Below are positions 19,301-29,522 of a DNA stretch of 64,000 bases, piece after piece. The translations under genes were made by a program, and so were the position numbers. Source of the DNA: Deinococcus humi (GTDB lineage Bacteria > Deinococcota > Deinococci > Deinococcales > Deinococcaceae). Below the pieces are notes generated by a model. It did not search any database. It was not told the DNA's origin and saw only the letters and a program-made list of their open reading frames with translations. The stretch spans positions 186,001 to 250,000 of the forward strand of contig NZ_JACHFL010000004.1 in NCBI RefSeq assembly GCF_014201875.1, written 5' to 3'. Each line of letters opens with the position of its first letter. Position 1 is the stretch's first letter.

Positions 19301-20807
19301 CCAGCCGCGTCTCGCTCAGCACCCAGATCCCCTTCTTCCTGTCGTAATCGTAATTCTGGCGGATCAGGTCCAGGGTCACGGGCGCGGCGCGACCCACGTC
19401 CTTCAGGTCACGGGTGTCCAGCGACACCCGGATTGGTTTGCCCGCGTCGTAGACGTAGCCGTCGGTGGTGGCCTCCACCTTCAGGCTGGCGGGAAAGGCG
19501 ATCACCTGCGTCGCTGCGCTGACCGTGCGGCGCGATTCGTCCTCCACCTCGGCCTCAATGCGGTAGCTGACCGGCTGGCCCTCCGGGTCACGCGCCAGCG
19601 GCAAGCTCAGGTCCAGATCACCGTTTGCGTTCAGGCGAGTTTCCTCCTGAATCACGAGGTCTGAGCCGTAATCGCGGCCCTCGCTCTCGGGCGGCAGGGA
19701 ATCGCTGTCGAAACCGGGCGGGTAGTACGGCGCGCGGGTCACGTTGTAGTTGACCCTGGCCCCCCCCAGGTTGCCGCCGAACAGGTAACGGGCCGAGATG
19801 CGAACATTGACCTTCTCGCCCTGCACGGCGCGTTTGCGGTCCGGCGAGAGCGTGACCGCGTATTCGGGCTTCTGGTAGGCCTCCACCTGAAAACTGCCGC
19901 CAATATCGCTCTGGCCGTCCCCAGCGGCATTCCGCGGCGCCAGCGAGAAAGAATACTCGCCGAGCTTCGCCCCAGCCGGCAGGTCCAGCCCGGCGTCCAG
20001 CGAACCCAGCGCATTGGTGGTCAGCGTCTTGCGGTACACCTCATCGCCGTCCGGGGACTGGATGGTGACGCGCACGGGCGTGTTCGCCAGCGGCGTCAGC
20101 TGGCCGGCCTGCCGCAGCACCGCCTTGAAGTCCACATGCTGGCCGGGCCGGTAGATCGGGCGGTCCGTGTACACGTAACCGCGCACCAGGGGGGCCGCGT
20201 AGCTGTTCCAGTACGCCCCGCTGATGGCCCAGTCGTTGCCGTAGCGCGCCAGAAAGGTTTCCTGGGTGGCCGTGGCGCTGGCCTTCGTCTTAAAGCGGGC
20301 CACGCCGTCGGCACTCGCCAGCACCGGGGCCACTCCTTGGGATGGGCCTCCCAGCGTCCACACCCGCGCCGCCCGCGTCCGGCCATTCTCACGGTCGGCC
20401 GTGTAGGTCAGGGCCTGTCCGGCATCGCGCTTGACCACCAGCCCCAGATTGCTGACCAGCACCACCGCGCCCAGGCTGCCCGTCCCCACCACATACACGC
20501 CGCTGGGCAGCCTGCCGAAGTCCAGGGGCTGGTCCCGCTTCCTCAGGGTGACGGTGCGGATCGGTGCGCTGCGGCCCACAGCAGCCAGCCTGGGTTCATG
20601 CGGGTCGGGCGAGGCGGCGAACAGGGCTGCCGGATCGGACACCTTGCGGAGCGTAAACACCGTCCCGGGAGGCGCGTAAACCTCTACCCTGACCGGCTGA
20701 CCGCTCCTGTACACCCCACCATAGATCGAGACCTCGCGCTGGGCCGAGGCCAGCCCCACCAGCAACAATCCTGACAACACCACGCCCCGCGTCCACCGTC
20801 GCTTCAT
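16362..20807 (-). CDS. Alpha-2-macroglobulin family protein with thioester motif
   Basis: A protein of 1481 residues, the usual size of bacterial alpha-2-macroglobulins, which trap proteases in the cell envelope. It has a Sec signal (WTRGVVLSGLLLVGLASA) cleaved before Gln, without a lipobox Cys, so it should be soluble rather than lipid-anchored. Repeated MG-type beta domains fill the N-terminal half (TDRPIYRPGQHVDFKAVLR near residue 200). The thioester motif is GCTEQ with C991 and Q994, followed by the alpha-helical thioester domain and a receptor-binding-like C-terminal domain. The ATG is preceded by GGAAGGGG. The bait region probably lies near residues 690-780, which is Ala/Ser/Pro-rich. 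Confidence 0.9.
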   Translation of the reverse strand: MKRRWTRGVVLSGLLLVGLASAQREVSIYGGVYRSGQPVRVEVYAPPGTVFTLRKVSDPAALFAASPDPHEPRLAAVGRSAPIRTVTLRKRDQPLDFGRLPSGVYVVGTGSLGAVVLVSNLGLVVKRDAGQALTYTADRENGRTRAARVWTLGGPSQGVAPVLASADGVARFKTKASATATQETFLARYGNDWAISGAYWNSYAAPLVRGYVYTDRPIYRPGQHVDFKAVLRQAGQLTPLANTPVRVTIQSPDGDEVYRKTLTTNALGSLDAGLDLPAGAKLGEYSFSLAPRNAAGDGQSDIGGSFQVEAYQKPEYAVTLSPDRKRAVQGEKVNVRISARYLFGGNLGGARVNYNVTRAPYYPPGFDSDSLPPESEGRDYGSDLVIQEETRLNANGDLDLSLPLARDPEGQPVSYRIEAEVEDESRRTVSAATQVIAFPASLKVEATTDGYVYDAGKPIRVSLDTRDLKDVGRAAPVTLDLIRQNYDYDRKKGIWVLSETRLAHSQVRTGAAGTASTTLSTPRGGGYLVRATVKDAQGRTSTFENFVWVLKPGEDYGWNYRDLTVQLDRKSYAPGDTATVLVGNPRPGAPVLVTLEGDRLRNSVVLRGTGAVLTYRFPVTADMSPNIYVAAATLSDGQFYSNDARVKVPRVGAALTVRVTPEKARYAPGDTGKLSVDLQTADGQGVAGEVALAVVDQAIYLVQRDTSTPLSQVFDSPRSNAVGTDSSLNFSFSQVGDVASAPRPMESRPAFAQDKQSKAADAASADPITPRQDFKDTILWLPRLLTDAQGHAEVSVRFPDNLTTWVATARAQTGLPRFGQAVATTMTTRDVIARLSLPTFLVRGDTVTLSGIVNNTLNRPVTGTASAVLNGLSPLGGAALKAGGTPLNVAANGRVRTDLQVRAGQVGTANVTFTARTGSGNDALKLPLPVKARGYEVTQTAVGSASSPSVRFNVPSDANLGTLDLSVSLTPSLLSAVAPALEYLVGYPYGCTEQTMSRFLPALLAQENLGSAALPQGVAGDLPDIVSAGLARLELFQHEDGGWNFWQYDDSTLEMSAYVVEGLLRAKRLGVKVNNNMLYSGLQYLARNVPNPKGRQAERASAYRALADAGKVDQGQLASFARRKDLEPYALAETALALNRTGQRQAARDVLDRLKARRMGTQGGALLHWETPRRDGGDSWSNFWDDNSIQVTARALEAVATLEPNSALISGVSQWLLSNRRGPKWLSTQDTTNVIIAALALKPAKGVGGDVSALLDGKAAGQATLGGQEAATLKIDARTLKPGPHTVTLRGAPAGLTFSTQLHYSREPAELRGDASRGVRLSRQYQRLEPVWDARNKRYTYRRVPLLKGGQMQPVTVGDLILVTLSVQPVGQAARYLIVSDPIPAGMKALDERSLSIAGLQDPDEYGWESWNYWYAGRDLLDDRVDLYADYLKGERKMTYLLRAQTPGTFTALPTHAFLMYDPEVEGYAPATTFTVRDRGQ

Positions 20808-20972
20808 GTTCGCCCCTTCCTGCCTCTGCCGTGCGTGAATGGAGATTTGCCTGGACAGATTGTGTCATTTCCTGCCTTGATCGGGGAAGTCCTGACCGCG
20901 CAGTGGACCGCCGGTTCGCCCAGCATGCGCCGAAGCGGCAGGGAGTGTGTGGGCTCACTCACCCAGGACGAA

Positions 20973-21977
20973 TTAGCCGGGGACCGGACCTTCGCCCCTG
21001 GCATCGCCACGGTCCAGGACCGCCCGCGCCGTCATCTCGTCCACGATCAGGCGGCGCATCAGGCGGCCCTCCAGCGCGGCCTGAAGGGCGGCGGCCTTGC
21101 CCAGCCCGCTGACCACGCACAGCGAGTCGCTGGCGTCCCGGATCAGCTCCAAGGGCGGGCCGCTGGCACGGGCGTTCAGGGAAAGGCCCGCGTCGCTGCC
21201 GTCCGCCCGGTAGAAGACGGTGCCGATATCCCCCACCGCCCCCTCGGCTGCCAGGACGGCCATGTCACCACTGTCCAGATAACCGGCGCTGTAGACGTGA
21301 CTGGGAATGGACGCCGTGTGGCTGCCCACCGAGTAGATCAGCAGGTCGGCGTTTTCCTGCAACTCGAGCACGTGCCGGACACTGCGCTCGCGCCACATGG
21401 CCCGCTTGGTGTCTGGATCGTCGAAGAAGGTCGGCACCGGAAACAGCTGCGCCCCCGCCGTGAAGTTGCGGGCAAAGCGCAGGATCGTGTCGGTTACGAA
21501 GCCGCTCATGAAATCTGCCGCATTGGCCGAGCCGTTGAGTTGCACGAAGGTCAGTTCTGGGACGGGCCGGGGAAGCAGGGCGTGGCTCACAGCGCTCATG
21601 GTGGTGCCCCACGCCAGCCCCACCGTCATGCCGGGGCGCAGCAGTTCGCCCAGCGCGGCGGCAGCGGCCGCAGCCGTGCGGTCGAGCCACACGTCCTCGG
21701 CACTGCCCTGCGGCACGCCGACCACTTGGACGTTCAGGAACGGGTAGCGGGACTTCAAGCGGGCCTCAAGCTCCTGCGCTTGGCCTTCGGGGTCGTGAAT
21801 GCGAATTTCGACCAGACCGCGGCGGCGGGCGTGGGACAGCAGGCGTGAGACCTTGGGCCGCGACAGCCCCAGTTCAGCGGCAATCGCATTGGTGGTCAGT
21901 CCCTGGACGTAATACAGGCGGGCCACCTGAACGGCCTGGACGTCCTGGCTGACAGAAATAGTACGGTCGCGGGACAT
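20973..21977 (-). CDS. SorC/DeoR-type sugar-binding transcriptional regulator
   Basis: A regulator of 334 residues. The N-terminal helix-turn-helix is [40 protein letters not shown] in type (residues about 17-56), followed by a SorC effector domain with [11 protein letters not shown] and the VGSHTAS and [12 protein letters not shown] segments that bind a phosphorylated sugar. It is divergent from glpK, and the promoter between them carries a phased direct repeat. I infer that it represses glpKD and responds to glycerol phosphate or a related compound. A TATGCT -10 candidate lies 9 nt before its own ATG. Confidence 0.85.
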   Translation of the reverse strand: MSRDRTISVSQDVQAVQVARLYYVQGLTTNAIAAELGLSRPKVSRLLSHARRRGLVEIRIHDPEGQAQELEARLKSRYPFLNVQVVGVPQGSAEDVWLDRTAAAAAAALGELLRPGMTVGLAWGTTMSAVSHALLPRPVPELTFVQLNGSANAADFMSGFVTDTILRFARNFTAGAQLFPVPTFFDDPDTKRAMWRERSVRHVLELQENADLLIYSVGSHTASIPSHVYSAGYLDSGDMAVLAAEGAVGDIGTVFYRADGSDAGLSLNARASGPPLELIRDASDSLCVVSGLGKAAALQAALEGRLMRRLIVDEMTARAVLDRGDARGEGPVPG

Positions 21978-22052
21978 GCAGGGGCCAGCATACGCCGCTC
22001 TTCCGGATCAGGTGACCGGCATGGACCGCGACAGGGAGCAGCCAACAGCAGG

Positions 22053-22081
22053 TTGCACATCTGTTCAGCAGGCCATATCAT
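22053..22081 (+). promoter_or_regulatory. Sigma-70-type promoter of glpKD
   Basis: TTGCAC (22053-22058) and TATCAT (22076-22081) are separated by exactly 17 bp. Transcription would start near 22088, leaving a leader of about 127 nt before the glpK ATG. Confidence 0.65.
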
Positions 22082-22088
22082 CTGTTCA
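22058..22088 (+). promoter_or_regulatory. Two-copy direct repeat, candidate SorC operator
   Basis: CATCTGTTCA occurs at 22058-22067 and again at 22079-22088, 21 bp apart or two helical turns. Copy one abuts the -35 box and copy two overlaps the -10 box of the glpK promoter. The first copy is part of an imperfect palindrome TGCACA-TC-TGTTCA. This arrangement suits repression by the divergent SorC-type regulator. Confidence 0.55.
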
Positions 22089-22214
22089 ATCGTGACGCGC
22101 TCTCCGCAGCGCAATGATCCGTCTGGATGGCCGGGGAGTACGAGAGGTTCCAGACGACAGCCCATCACTGCCCAGGCAGCCCGTCCTGGCAGGCCACAGG
22201 AGAAGCGCGAATCG

Positions 22215-23720
<1,506 letters not shown>

Positions 23721-23840
23721 CCCCGCTGTTCCACCTTCACTTCCGCTGTCTTCACCGTGGGCGGTGCACCCCATGTCCGGGACTGGAGAACATGCCTCCC
23801 ACAACCCTAACCCGCATCACTTCAACAAGGAAACCCAACC

Positions 23841-25436
23841 ATGCGTGACAAGACTATTGAAGCCGCCACCAAGCCCACCCCCTGGGACATGCTGGTGATC
23901 GGAGGCGGGGCGTCCGGTCTGGGCACAGCGGTGGAGGCAGCCACACGCGGCTACCGCACCCTGCTGCTCGAATCTCACGACTACGCCAAGGGCACCTCCA
24001 GCCGCAGCACCAAACTGGTCCACGGCGGCGTGCGGTACTTGGCGCAGGGCAACATCTCACTGGTGCGCGAGGCGCTGCACGAGCGCGGCCTGCTCAAGAA
24101 GAACGCGCCGCATCTGGTGCGCGATCAGGGCTTTTTGATTGCCGCCTACAAGTGGTGGTCTGCGCCGTTTTACGGAATCGGCCTGAAAATGTACGACCTG
24201 CTGGCCGGAAAGCTGAACCTCAAGGCCAGCCGCTACATCAACAAGGGCCAAGCCCTGAACAACATTCCCACCCTGAAGAAGGCTGGCCTGGGTGGTGGCA
24301 TCCTGTATTTCGACGGCCAGTTCGATGACAGCCGCCTGGCGATCACGCTGCTGCGGACGCTGGAGGACCACGGCGGTGTGGCGGTCAACCACGCGCCGGT
24401 AACGGGCCTGATCATCGAAGGCGGCAAGGTCGTGGGAGCCCACTGGCGCGACGCGGAAACCGGCCAGACCCACGAGGCCCGCGCCAAGGTGGTCGTGAAC
24501 GCCACCGGCGTCTTTGTGGACGATCTGCGGCGGATGGAAGACCCGCAGGTCAAGCCCATGCTCTCGCCCAGCCAGGGCGTCCATGTGGTGGTGGACCGCC
24601 GTTTCCTGCCCGGTGACAGCGCGTTGATGGTGCCGCGCACCGATGACGGACGGGTGCTGTTCGCCGTCCCGTGGCACGACCACGTGGTGATCGGCACCAC
24701 GGATACCCCGGTCCCCGACGTGTCCTGGGAGCCGCGTGCCCTGCCCGAGGAGGTGGACTTCATCCTGAAGACAGCGGCGCAGTATCTCGACCCTGCCCCC
24801 ACCGGTGCGGACGTGCGCAGCGTCTACGCCGGACTGCGCCCGCTGGTCAGGGCAGCCGAGGGCACCGATACCAAGGCTCTGTCGCGCGATCACGTCATCC
24901 GCATCTCGGCAGGGGGCATGCTCACGCTGACTGGCGGCAAATGGACCACCTACCGCCGCATGGGCGCGGACGCCGTGAACCGTGCCGCCGACCTAGCGGG
25001 CCTGCCCAGGCGCATGAGTCTGACCGAGGGGCTCAAACTCCACGGCGCCACCACCGAGGCACTGGCCGAGCCCTGGAAGGTCTACGGCACCGACGCCGAG
25101 CGGATCAGGGCGCTGCCCGGCGCGTCGGTCATGCTGCATCCCGACCTGCCGTATTCGGAGGCCGAGGTACGCTGGGCCGCCCGGCAGGAGCAGGCCCGCA
25201 CCGTGGAGGACGTGCTGTCCCGCCGCACCCGCGCCCTGCTTCTGAACGCCCGTGCCAGCGCCGCCACCGCGCCACGCGTGGCCGCGATCCTGGCCGAGGA
25301 ACTGGGCCGAGACGAGGCGTGGCAGGCGACACAGGTGGACGCCTATCGACAGTTGGCGAAGGGCTACATGCTGCCTGATGGAGTGCTTCCGGCAAATGCC
25401 ACGGAAAGGGAGCAGATGGAAACCCGTCCAGCCTGA
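23841..25436 (+). CDS. glpD: Aerobic glycerol-3-phosphate dehydrogenase
   Basis: An FAD-dependent membrane-associated dehydrogenase of 531 residues that oxidises glycerol 3-phosphate to dihydroxyacetone phosphate and passes electrons to quinone. The N-terminal FAD motif is VIGGGASGLGTA, followed by KGTSSRSTKLVHGGVRYL, the GlpD signature. GGKWTTYRRMG and a C-terminal helical cap with HPDLPYSEAEVRWAARQE complete the family layout. An AAGGA box lies upstream of the ATG. It forms an operon with glpK, ended by a strong hairpin. Confidence 0.95.
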   Translation: MRDKTIEAATKPTPWDMLVIGGGASGLGTAVEAATRGYRTLLLESHDYAKGTSSRSTKLVHGGVRYLAQGNISLVREALHERGLLKKNAPHLVRDQGFLIAAYKWWSAPFYGIGLKMYDLLAGKLNLKASRYINKGQALNNIPTLKKAGLGGGILYFDGQFDDSRLAITLLRTLEDHGGVAVNHAPVTGLIIEGGKVVGAHWRDAETGQTHEARAKVVVNATGVFVDDLRRMEDPQVKPMLSPSQGVHVVVDRRFLPGDSALMVPRTDDGRVLFAVPWHDHVVIGTTDTPVPDVSWEPRALPEEVDFILKTAAQYLDPAPTGADVRSVYAGLRPLVRAAEGTDTKALSRDHVIRISAGGMLTLTGGKWTTYRRMGADAVNRAADLAGLPRRMSLTEGLKLHGATTEALAEPWKVYGTDAERIRALPGASVMLHPDLPYSEAEVRWAARQEQARTVEDVLSRRTRALLLNARASAATAPRVAAILAEELGRDEAWQATQVDAYRQLAKGYMLPDGVLPANATEREQMETRPA

Positions 25437-25490
25437 GCCAGACACCCCAGCCTCGCGGTTGCGGAGAGCACAACCTCATGACCCGTCTTT

Positions 25491-25530
25491 CAGACCAGCC
25501 GCCCAGATTCGCGTCCGGGCGGCTGGTCTG
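25491..25530 (+). terminator. Perfect 14-bp hairpin after glpD
   Basis: CAGACCAGCCGCCC (25491-25504) and GGGCGGCTGGTCTG (25517-25530) pair perfectly around a 12-nt loop, 54 bp after the glpD stop. No U-tract follows. It separates glpKD from the paaK transcript. Confidence 0.65.
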
Positions 25531-25626
25531 CTGCTGTGCCCGTTCAGTCGCTTTCCTGGCCCACCCTCCCCCTCCCCACGGTGGCGGCGGGCCGTTAGAC
25601 TGACCCCATCCCAGGAGGTTTGCCCC

Positions 25627-26907
25627 TTGTTTCAGCCCCAACTTGAGAACCTGCCCGTGCCCGAATTGCGCGCCCTGCAACTGCGCCGCTTTCAGGACAT
25701 GGTGGCGCGACAATACGAACACGTACCCGCCTACCGCGAGAAGTTTGCCGCGGTGGGTGTAGGGCCGGACGACCTGACGTCGCTGGACGATCTGACCCGT
25801 TTTCCCTTTACCCGCAAGGTGGATCTGCGCGACAACTACCCGCTGGGGCTGTGCGCCGTACCCCAGGAGAACCTGCGCCGGCTGCACGCCAGCAGCGGGA
25901 CCGGGGGCAAACCGACGGTGGTGGGCTACGACGAGCGCGATCTGGAAATCTTCGCCGAGGTGGTGGCCCGCAGCCTGCACGCGGCGGGGGCGCGGCCCGG
26001 GATGGTCTTCCACAACGCCTACGGCTACGGCCTGTTCACCGGCGGACTGGGTCTGGACGGTGGCGCGCGGCGGCTGGGTCTGTGTACCGTGCCCGTCTCG
26101 GGCGGCGGTACAGAGCGGCAGGTGGGCTTGATCCAGGACCTTGGCCCAGAAGTCATCGCCTGCACGCCCAGCTACGCCCTCGTGCTGGCCGAGGCGTTGG
26201 AACGTCAGGGGCTGGGGCCGGACGATCACTCGCTGAGATACGCCGTGCTGGGCGCGGAACCCTGGGCCGAGAAGACCCGCGCGGAGGTCCAGCGACGCCT
26301 GGGCGTGACCGCCACCAACATCTATGGCCTGTCCGAGATCATCGGCCCCGGCGTCAGCAATGAGGACGCCGCCGAGCAGCGGGGCAGTTACATCTGGGAG
26401 GATCATTTCTACCCGGAGATCGTGGACCCCGCCACCGGGGAAGCCCTGCCGGACGGCGAATGGGGCGTGCTGGTCCTGAGTAGCATCAGCCGCAGCGCCA
26501 TGCCGATCCTGCGGTACTGGACCGGAGATATCACCCGCCTGCTGCCCGGCGACAACGAGACCGGGCGCACCATGCGGCGCATGGACATCATCCGGGGGCG
26601 CAGCGACGACCTGATCATCCTGCGCGGTGTCAACGTCTACCCCACCCAGCTTGAGGCCGTGCTGGTGAGCCTGGGTCAGGTCAGCCCGCACTACCACGTT
26701 ACCCTGACCCGCACCGGACCCATGGACGAACTGACCCTGCAGGTGGAGGCTGAAACGGAGGCCGTCACGCTGCGCGACGAGATCGTGCGGCTGATCAAGA
26801 CCCAGGTGGGCGTGACCGTGCGCTGCGAACTGTGCGCGCCGGGCAGCCTGGCCCGCAGCGAGGGTGGCAAGCTCCGGCGCGTGACGGACCTGCGGGGCGA
26901 GCGCTAA
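25627..26907 (+). CDS. paaK: Phenylacetate-CoA ligase
   Basis: An adenylate-forming enzyme of 426 residues that activates phenylacetate with ATP and CoA. The ATP loop is HASSGTGGKPTVVGY (near residue 95), with YGLSEIIGPGVS as the second core motif and ILRGVNVYPTQLE leading the C-terminal lid, all typical of PaaK. No ATG fits; the TTG at 25627 lies 8 nt after a strong AGGAGG and gives the expected N-terminus (FQPQLENLPVPELRALQL). No other phenylacetate-pathway gene is in the window, so it may serve another aryl acid. Confidence 0.87.
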   Translation: MFQPQLENLPVPELRALQLRRFQDMVARQYEHVPAYREKFAAVGVGPDDLTSLDDLTRFPFTRKVDLRDNYPLGLCAVPQENLRRLHASSGTGGKPTVVGYDERDLEIFAEVVARSLHAAGARPGMVFHNAYGYGLFTGGLGLDGGARRLGLCTVPVSGGGTERQVGLIQDLGPEVIACTPSYALVLAEALERQGLGPDDHSLRYAVLGAEPWAEKTRAEVQRRLGVTATNIYGLSEIIGPGVSNEDAAEQRGSYIWEDHFYPEIVDPATGEALPDGEWGVLVLSSISRSAMPILRYWTGDITRLLPGDNETGRTMRRMDIIRGRSDDLIILRGVNVYPTQLEAVLVSLGQVSPHYHVTLTRTGPMDELTLQVEAETEAVTLRDEIVRLIKTQVGVTVRCELCAPGSLARSEGGKLRRVTDLRGER

Positions 26908-26926
26908 CGCGGCCCATGGGCCACCC

Positions 26927-27568
26927 TTGACCCGTCCGCTGATCCGGCCCGTGCGGCCCGCCGACGAGGCCCGGCTGGGCGAGATCGCGTATCTGACCGG
27001 CTTTTTCGGGGGCAGCGCCGAGCGGTATTTTCCGGACCCCCAGCTGTTTGCAGACCTGTGGATGCGGGCCTATTTCCGGCTGCCGGATTCGGTGGGCTTT
27101 GTGGCTCAGGTGTCCGGAGACGTGATCGGTTACATCATCGGCTCGGTGGACGAGAGGGCTTACCGGCGGGCACTGGTCCGCGTGGTGGTGGACACCGTGC
27201 TGCCTGGCCTGCTGTCACGGCGTTACCGCCGTCCCCTCGCGGCGCTCCCCTACCTGCTCCGCAGCCTGCGCTATCCCTCGCCGCACGTTTCCGTGGGCGA
27301 GTTTCCCGCGCACCTTCACCTGAATCTGTTGCCCACGTCCAGGGGGCTGGGACTAGGGGACAATCTCCTTCAGGGCTTCCTGCAGCGGCTGCGAGAACGG
27401 GGGGTTCCTGGCGTGCAACTGTCCACCACCGACGAGAATGTGGCGGCGCTTGGCCTGTACCGGAAGGCAGGGTTCAGCGTTGCGGCGGCGGAGCAAACCC
27501 AGCTGTGGACGCCATGGCTGGGCCGTCCGGCGCGGCAGTTGTGCCTGGTGCGGCGCACTGGCGGCTGA
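26927..27568 (+). CDS. GNAT-family N-acetyltransferase
   Basis: A 213-residue acetyltransferase. The acetyl-CoA binding region is LLPTSRGLGLGDNLLQGFL (motif A, R/Q-x-x-G-x-G/A), followed by VQLSTTDENVAALGLYRKAGFSV. It starts at TTG 26927, 20 bp after paaK and in the same direction; no strong ribosome site is seen, so the start is uncertain. Acceptor unknown. Confidence 0.72.
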   Translation: MTRPLIRPVRPADEARLGEIAYLTGFFGGSAERYFPDPQLFADLWMRAYFRLPDSVGFVAQVSGDVIGYIIGSVDERAYRRALVRVVVDTVLPGLLSRRYRRPLAALPYLLRSLRYPSPHVSVGEFPAHLHLNLLPTSRGLGLGDNLLQGFLQRLRERGVPGVQLSTTDENVAALGLYRKAGFSVAAAEQTQLWTPWLGRPARQLCLVRRTGG

Positions 27569-27573
27569 GCCGG

Positions 27574-28710
27574 TTACAGTTGCAGGTCCAGCCGCCTGAC
27601 CTCTGCGCCTTCAAAACGCTCGATCCCCAGCGGCGAGACGTCAATGAAGGGCGCCTCACCCACGGCAATTTGCGCCATCACGCGGCCGGTGGCGGCGGCC
27701 TGCATCACGCCGTGTCCGGAAAAGCCGCAGGCATTGAGCCAGTCGTCCACGCCAGGCATGCGGCCCACCACCGGAAAGCCGTCCGGAGTGAGTTCGTAAT
27801 AGCCCCACCAGCTGGCGTTGCGGTCCAGCGAGGCCGTTTCCAGCCACGGCCAGCGCTCCAGCGCCAGGCTCAGGGTGGGTTCCAGCCAGTCCCAGTTCAG
27901 GCCCTCGCGCCAGCCGGTGTCGCCAGGGTCCGCCCGCCCAAAGATCAGGCGTTCGCCCTCCGAACGCAGGTAAACGCCGCTCGTGAGGTCAAAGGTCATT
28001 GGAACGGGGCGGTCCAGCGTGAGTGGGCCGGTGCTGAAGACCATCCGGCGCGCAGGCTGCACCGGAATGTCGAGGCCCGCCAGCCGTCCCACCTCCCCGG
28101 ACCACGCGCCCGCCGCGTTCAGCACTTGTGGGGCCTCGAAGGTTCCGGCCGGCGTCTGCACCTGCCAGACCTCGCCCAGCCGCGCAATGGCCGTAACGGG
28201 CGTGTCCAGCACCACCCTTGCCCCGGCCTCGCGCGCCAGCCGCACGTACTCGTGGTTGAGGCTGTGGGCATCCACCTTGCCGTCCGTGGGGCAGAAACTG
28301 CAGCCACCCAGGCCCGCCGTGTCGAAGGCCGCATACTGCTGCGCCTCGGCGGGGGTCAGGGCCTCGGAGGGAATGCCCAGGCTCTGTTGCAGGGCCACGG
28401 CCTCCTGGTGTTCCGGCCATCCCGCTTCCGGAATCAGCATCAGGTAGCCCTCGGCGCGGTAGCCCGATTCCGGCATGGCCGCGTACTCGGCGATGCTCTC
28501 GCGCGACAGCAGGATGTTGGTGACGCTGTTGAACTGCGCCCTCACCCCGGCCACGCTGCGTCCAGTAGAGCCGCTGGCGGGGCGGTCCCGGTCCAGCACG
28601 ATGACTCGCAACCCGCGCTGCGCCAGTCGGTAAGCACTGGCCGCGCCGATAATTCCGGCGCCGATGACCATGATGTCGGCGCTGTACGGCCTGGAAAGGG
28701 GGGCGGTCAC
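27574..28710 (-). CDS. FAD-dependent oxidoreductase (D-amino acid oxidase/sarcosine oxidase family)
   Basis: A flavoprotein of 378 residues of the DAO family, which oxidises primary, secondary or cyclic amino acids. The N-terminal motif VIGAGIIGAASAYRLAQRG binds FAD; GSTGRSVAGVRAQF follows and the C-terminal ELTPDGFPVVGRMPGVD...NACGFSGHGVMQA block is typical of glycine/sarcosine oxidase-like members. Its GTG start overlaps the upstream SDR stop (GTGA). As the last gene of the pxpA-pxpBC-SDR operon it may act on proline-like or 5-oxoproline-derived compounds; this is inference. Confidence 0.82.
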   Translation of the reverse strand: MTAPLSRPYSADIMVIGAGIIGAASAYRLAQRGLRVIVLDRDRPASGSTGRSVAGVRAQFNSVTNILLSRESIAEYAAMPESGYRAEGYLMLIPEAGWPEHQEAVALQQSLGIPSEALTPAEAQQYAAFDTAGLGGCSFCPTDGKVDAHSLNHEYVRLAREAGARVVLDTPVTAIARLGEVWQVQTPAGTFEAPQVLNAAGAWSGEVGRLAGLDIPVQPARRMVFSTGPLTLDRPVPMTFDLTSGVYLRSEGERLIFGRADPGDTGWREGLNWDWLEPTLSLALERWPWLETASLDRNASWWGYYELTPDGFPVVGRMPGVDDWLNACGFSGHGVMQAAATGRVMAQIAVGEAPFIDVSPLGIERFEGAEVRRLDLQL

Positions 28711-29522
28711 GTCAGGTCCGCCTCGATGACGGGAAACCCCTCCACCGGGTACGTGTCCACATTGGCGCTGCGCTGCTGCGCGAGCACGCCGCCGTCCACG
28801 CTGATGAACTGCCCGGTGATGTACGAGGCGTCATCCGAGGCCAGGAACAGCGCCGCCCCGGTCATGTCCTCGGCCACACCGTAGCGCCCCAGCGGCACGG
28901 TCTTCTCGCGCACGCGCAGGTCTTCCTCGGTCAGGCCGTAGGTGTTGATGAATCCGGGCACCACACCGCACACGCGCACGCCGTAGGGGGCGAGATCCAG
29001 CGCCATCGAGCGCGTCATGGCCTCGATGCCGCCCTTGGTGGCGTCGTAGGCCACGTTGCCACGGTGTGCACGAGTGGCCCCGCCAGAAGACGTGCTGATA
29101 ATGACCCCTTTGCGTCGCCGCGCCATGACAGTGGCAGCCCGGTGCGAGCACAGGAAGACGCTCTTGAGGTTGACCTGAATGATGCGGTCCCACCAGGCCT
29201 CATCGGCCTCCAGAAAGTGACGGGTGGTGTCGATCAGCCCGGCATTGTTGTACAGCACGTCCACGTATCCGAACGACTTTTCGATTTCCACGAACATGGC
29301 GTTCACGGCTGCGGCGTCGGACACGTCGGCGGGGACGGCCAGGGCCACGCCGCCCGCCGACGTGATCTCATCCACCACCGCTTCCACCATGTCCGGCTTG
29401 ATATCGTTGACGGCGACTTTTGCGCCCTCGGAGGCAAAGCGCAGGGCCACTGCCCGCCCGATGCCTCCCCCTGCGCCCGTGACGAGGACGGTCCTGTTGC
29501 TGAAACGTTGTGGGTGGGTCAT
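28707..29522 (-). CDS. Short-chain dehydrogenase/reductase
   Basis: An SDR of 271 residues: cofactor motif TGAGGGIG (near residue 15), NNAG segment LYNNAGLID, catalytic Ser region STSSGG and Y-x3-K in YDATKGG, with the C-terminal GQFISVDGG typical of classical SDRs. The ATG at 29522 is preceded by AGGAGA and overlaps the stop of the fused 5-oxoprolinase gene by 4 bp. Substrate unknown; its place in a 5-oxoprolinase operon suggests a hydroxy or keto derivative of a cyclic amino acid. Confidence 0.85.
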   Translation of the reverse strand: MTHPQRFSNRTVLVTGAGGGIGRAVALRFASEGAKVAVNDIKPDMVEAVVDEITSAGGVALAVPADVSDAAAVNAMFVEIEKSFGYVDVLYNNAGLIDTTRHFLEADEAWWDRIIQVNLKSVFLCSHRAATVMARRRKGVIISTSSGGATRAHRGNVAYDATKGGIEAMTRSMALDLAPYGVRVCGVVPGFINTYGLTEEDLRVREKTVPLGRYGVAEDMTGAALFLASDDASYITGQFISVDGGVLAQQRSANVDTYPVEGFPVIEADLT

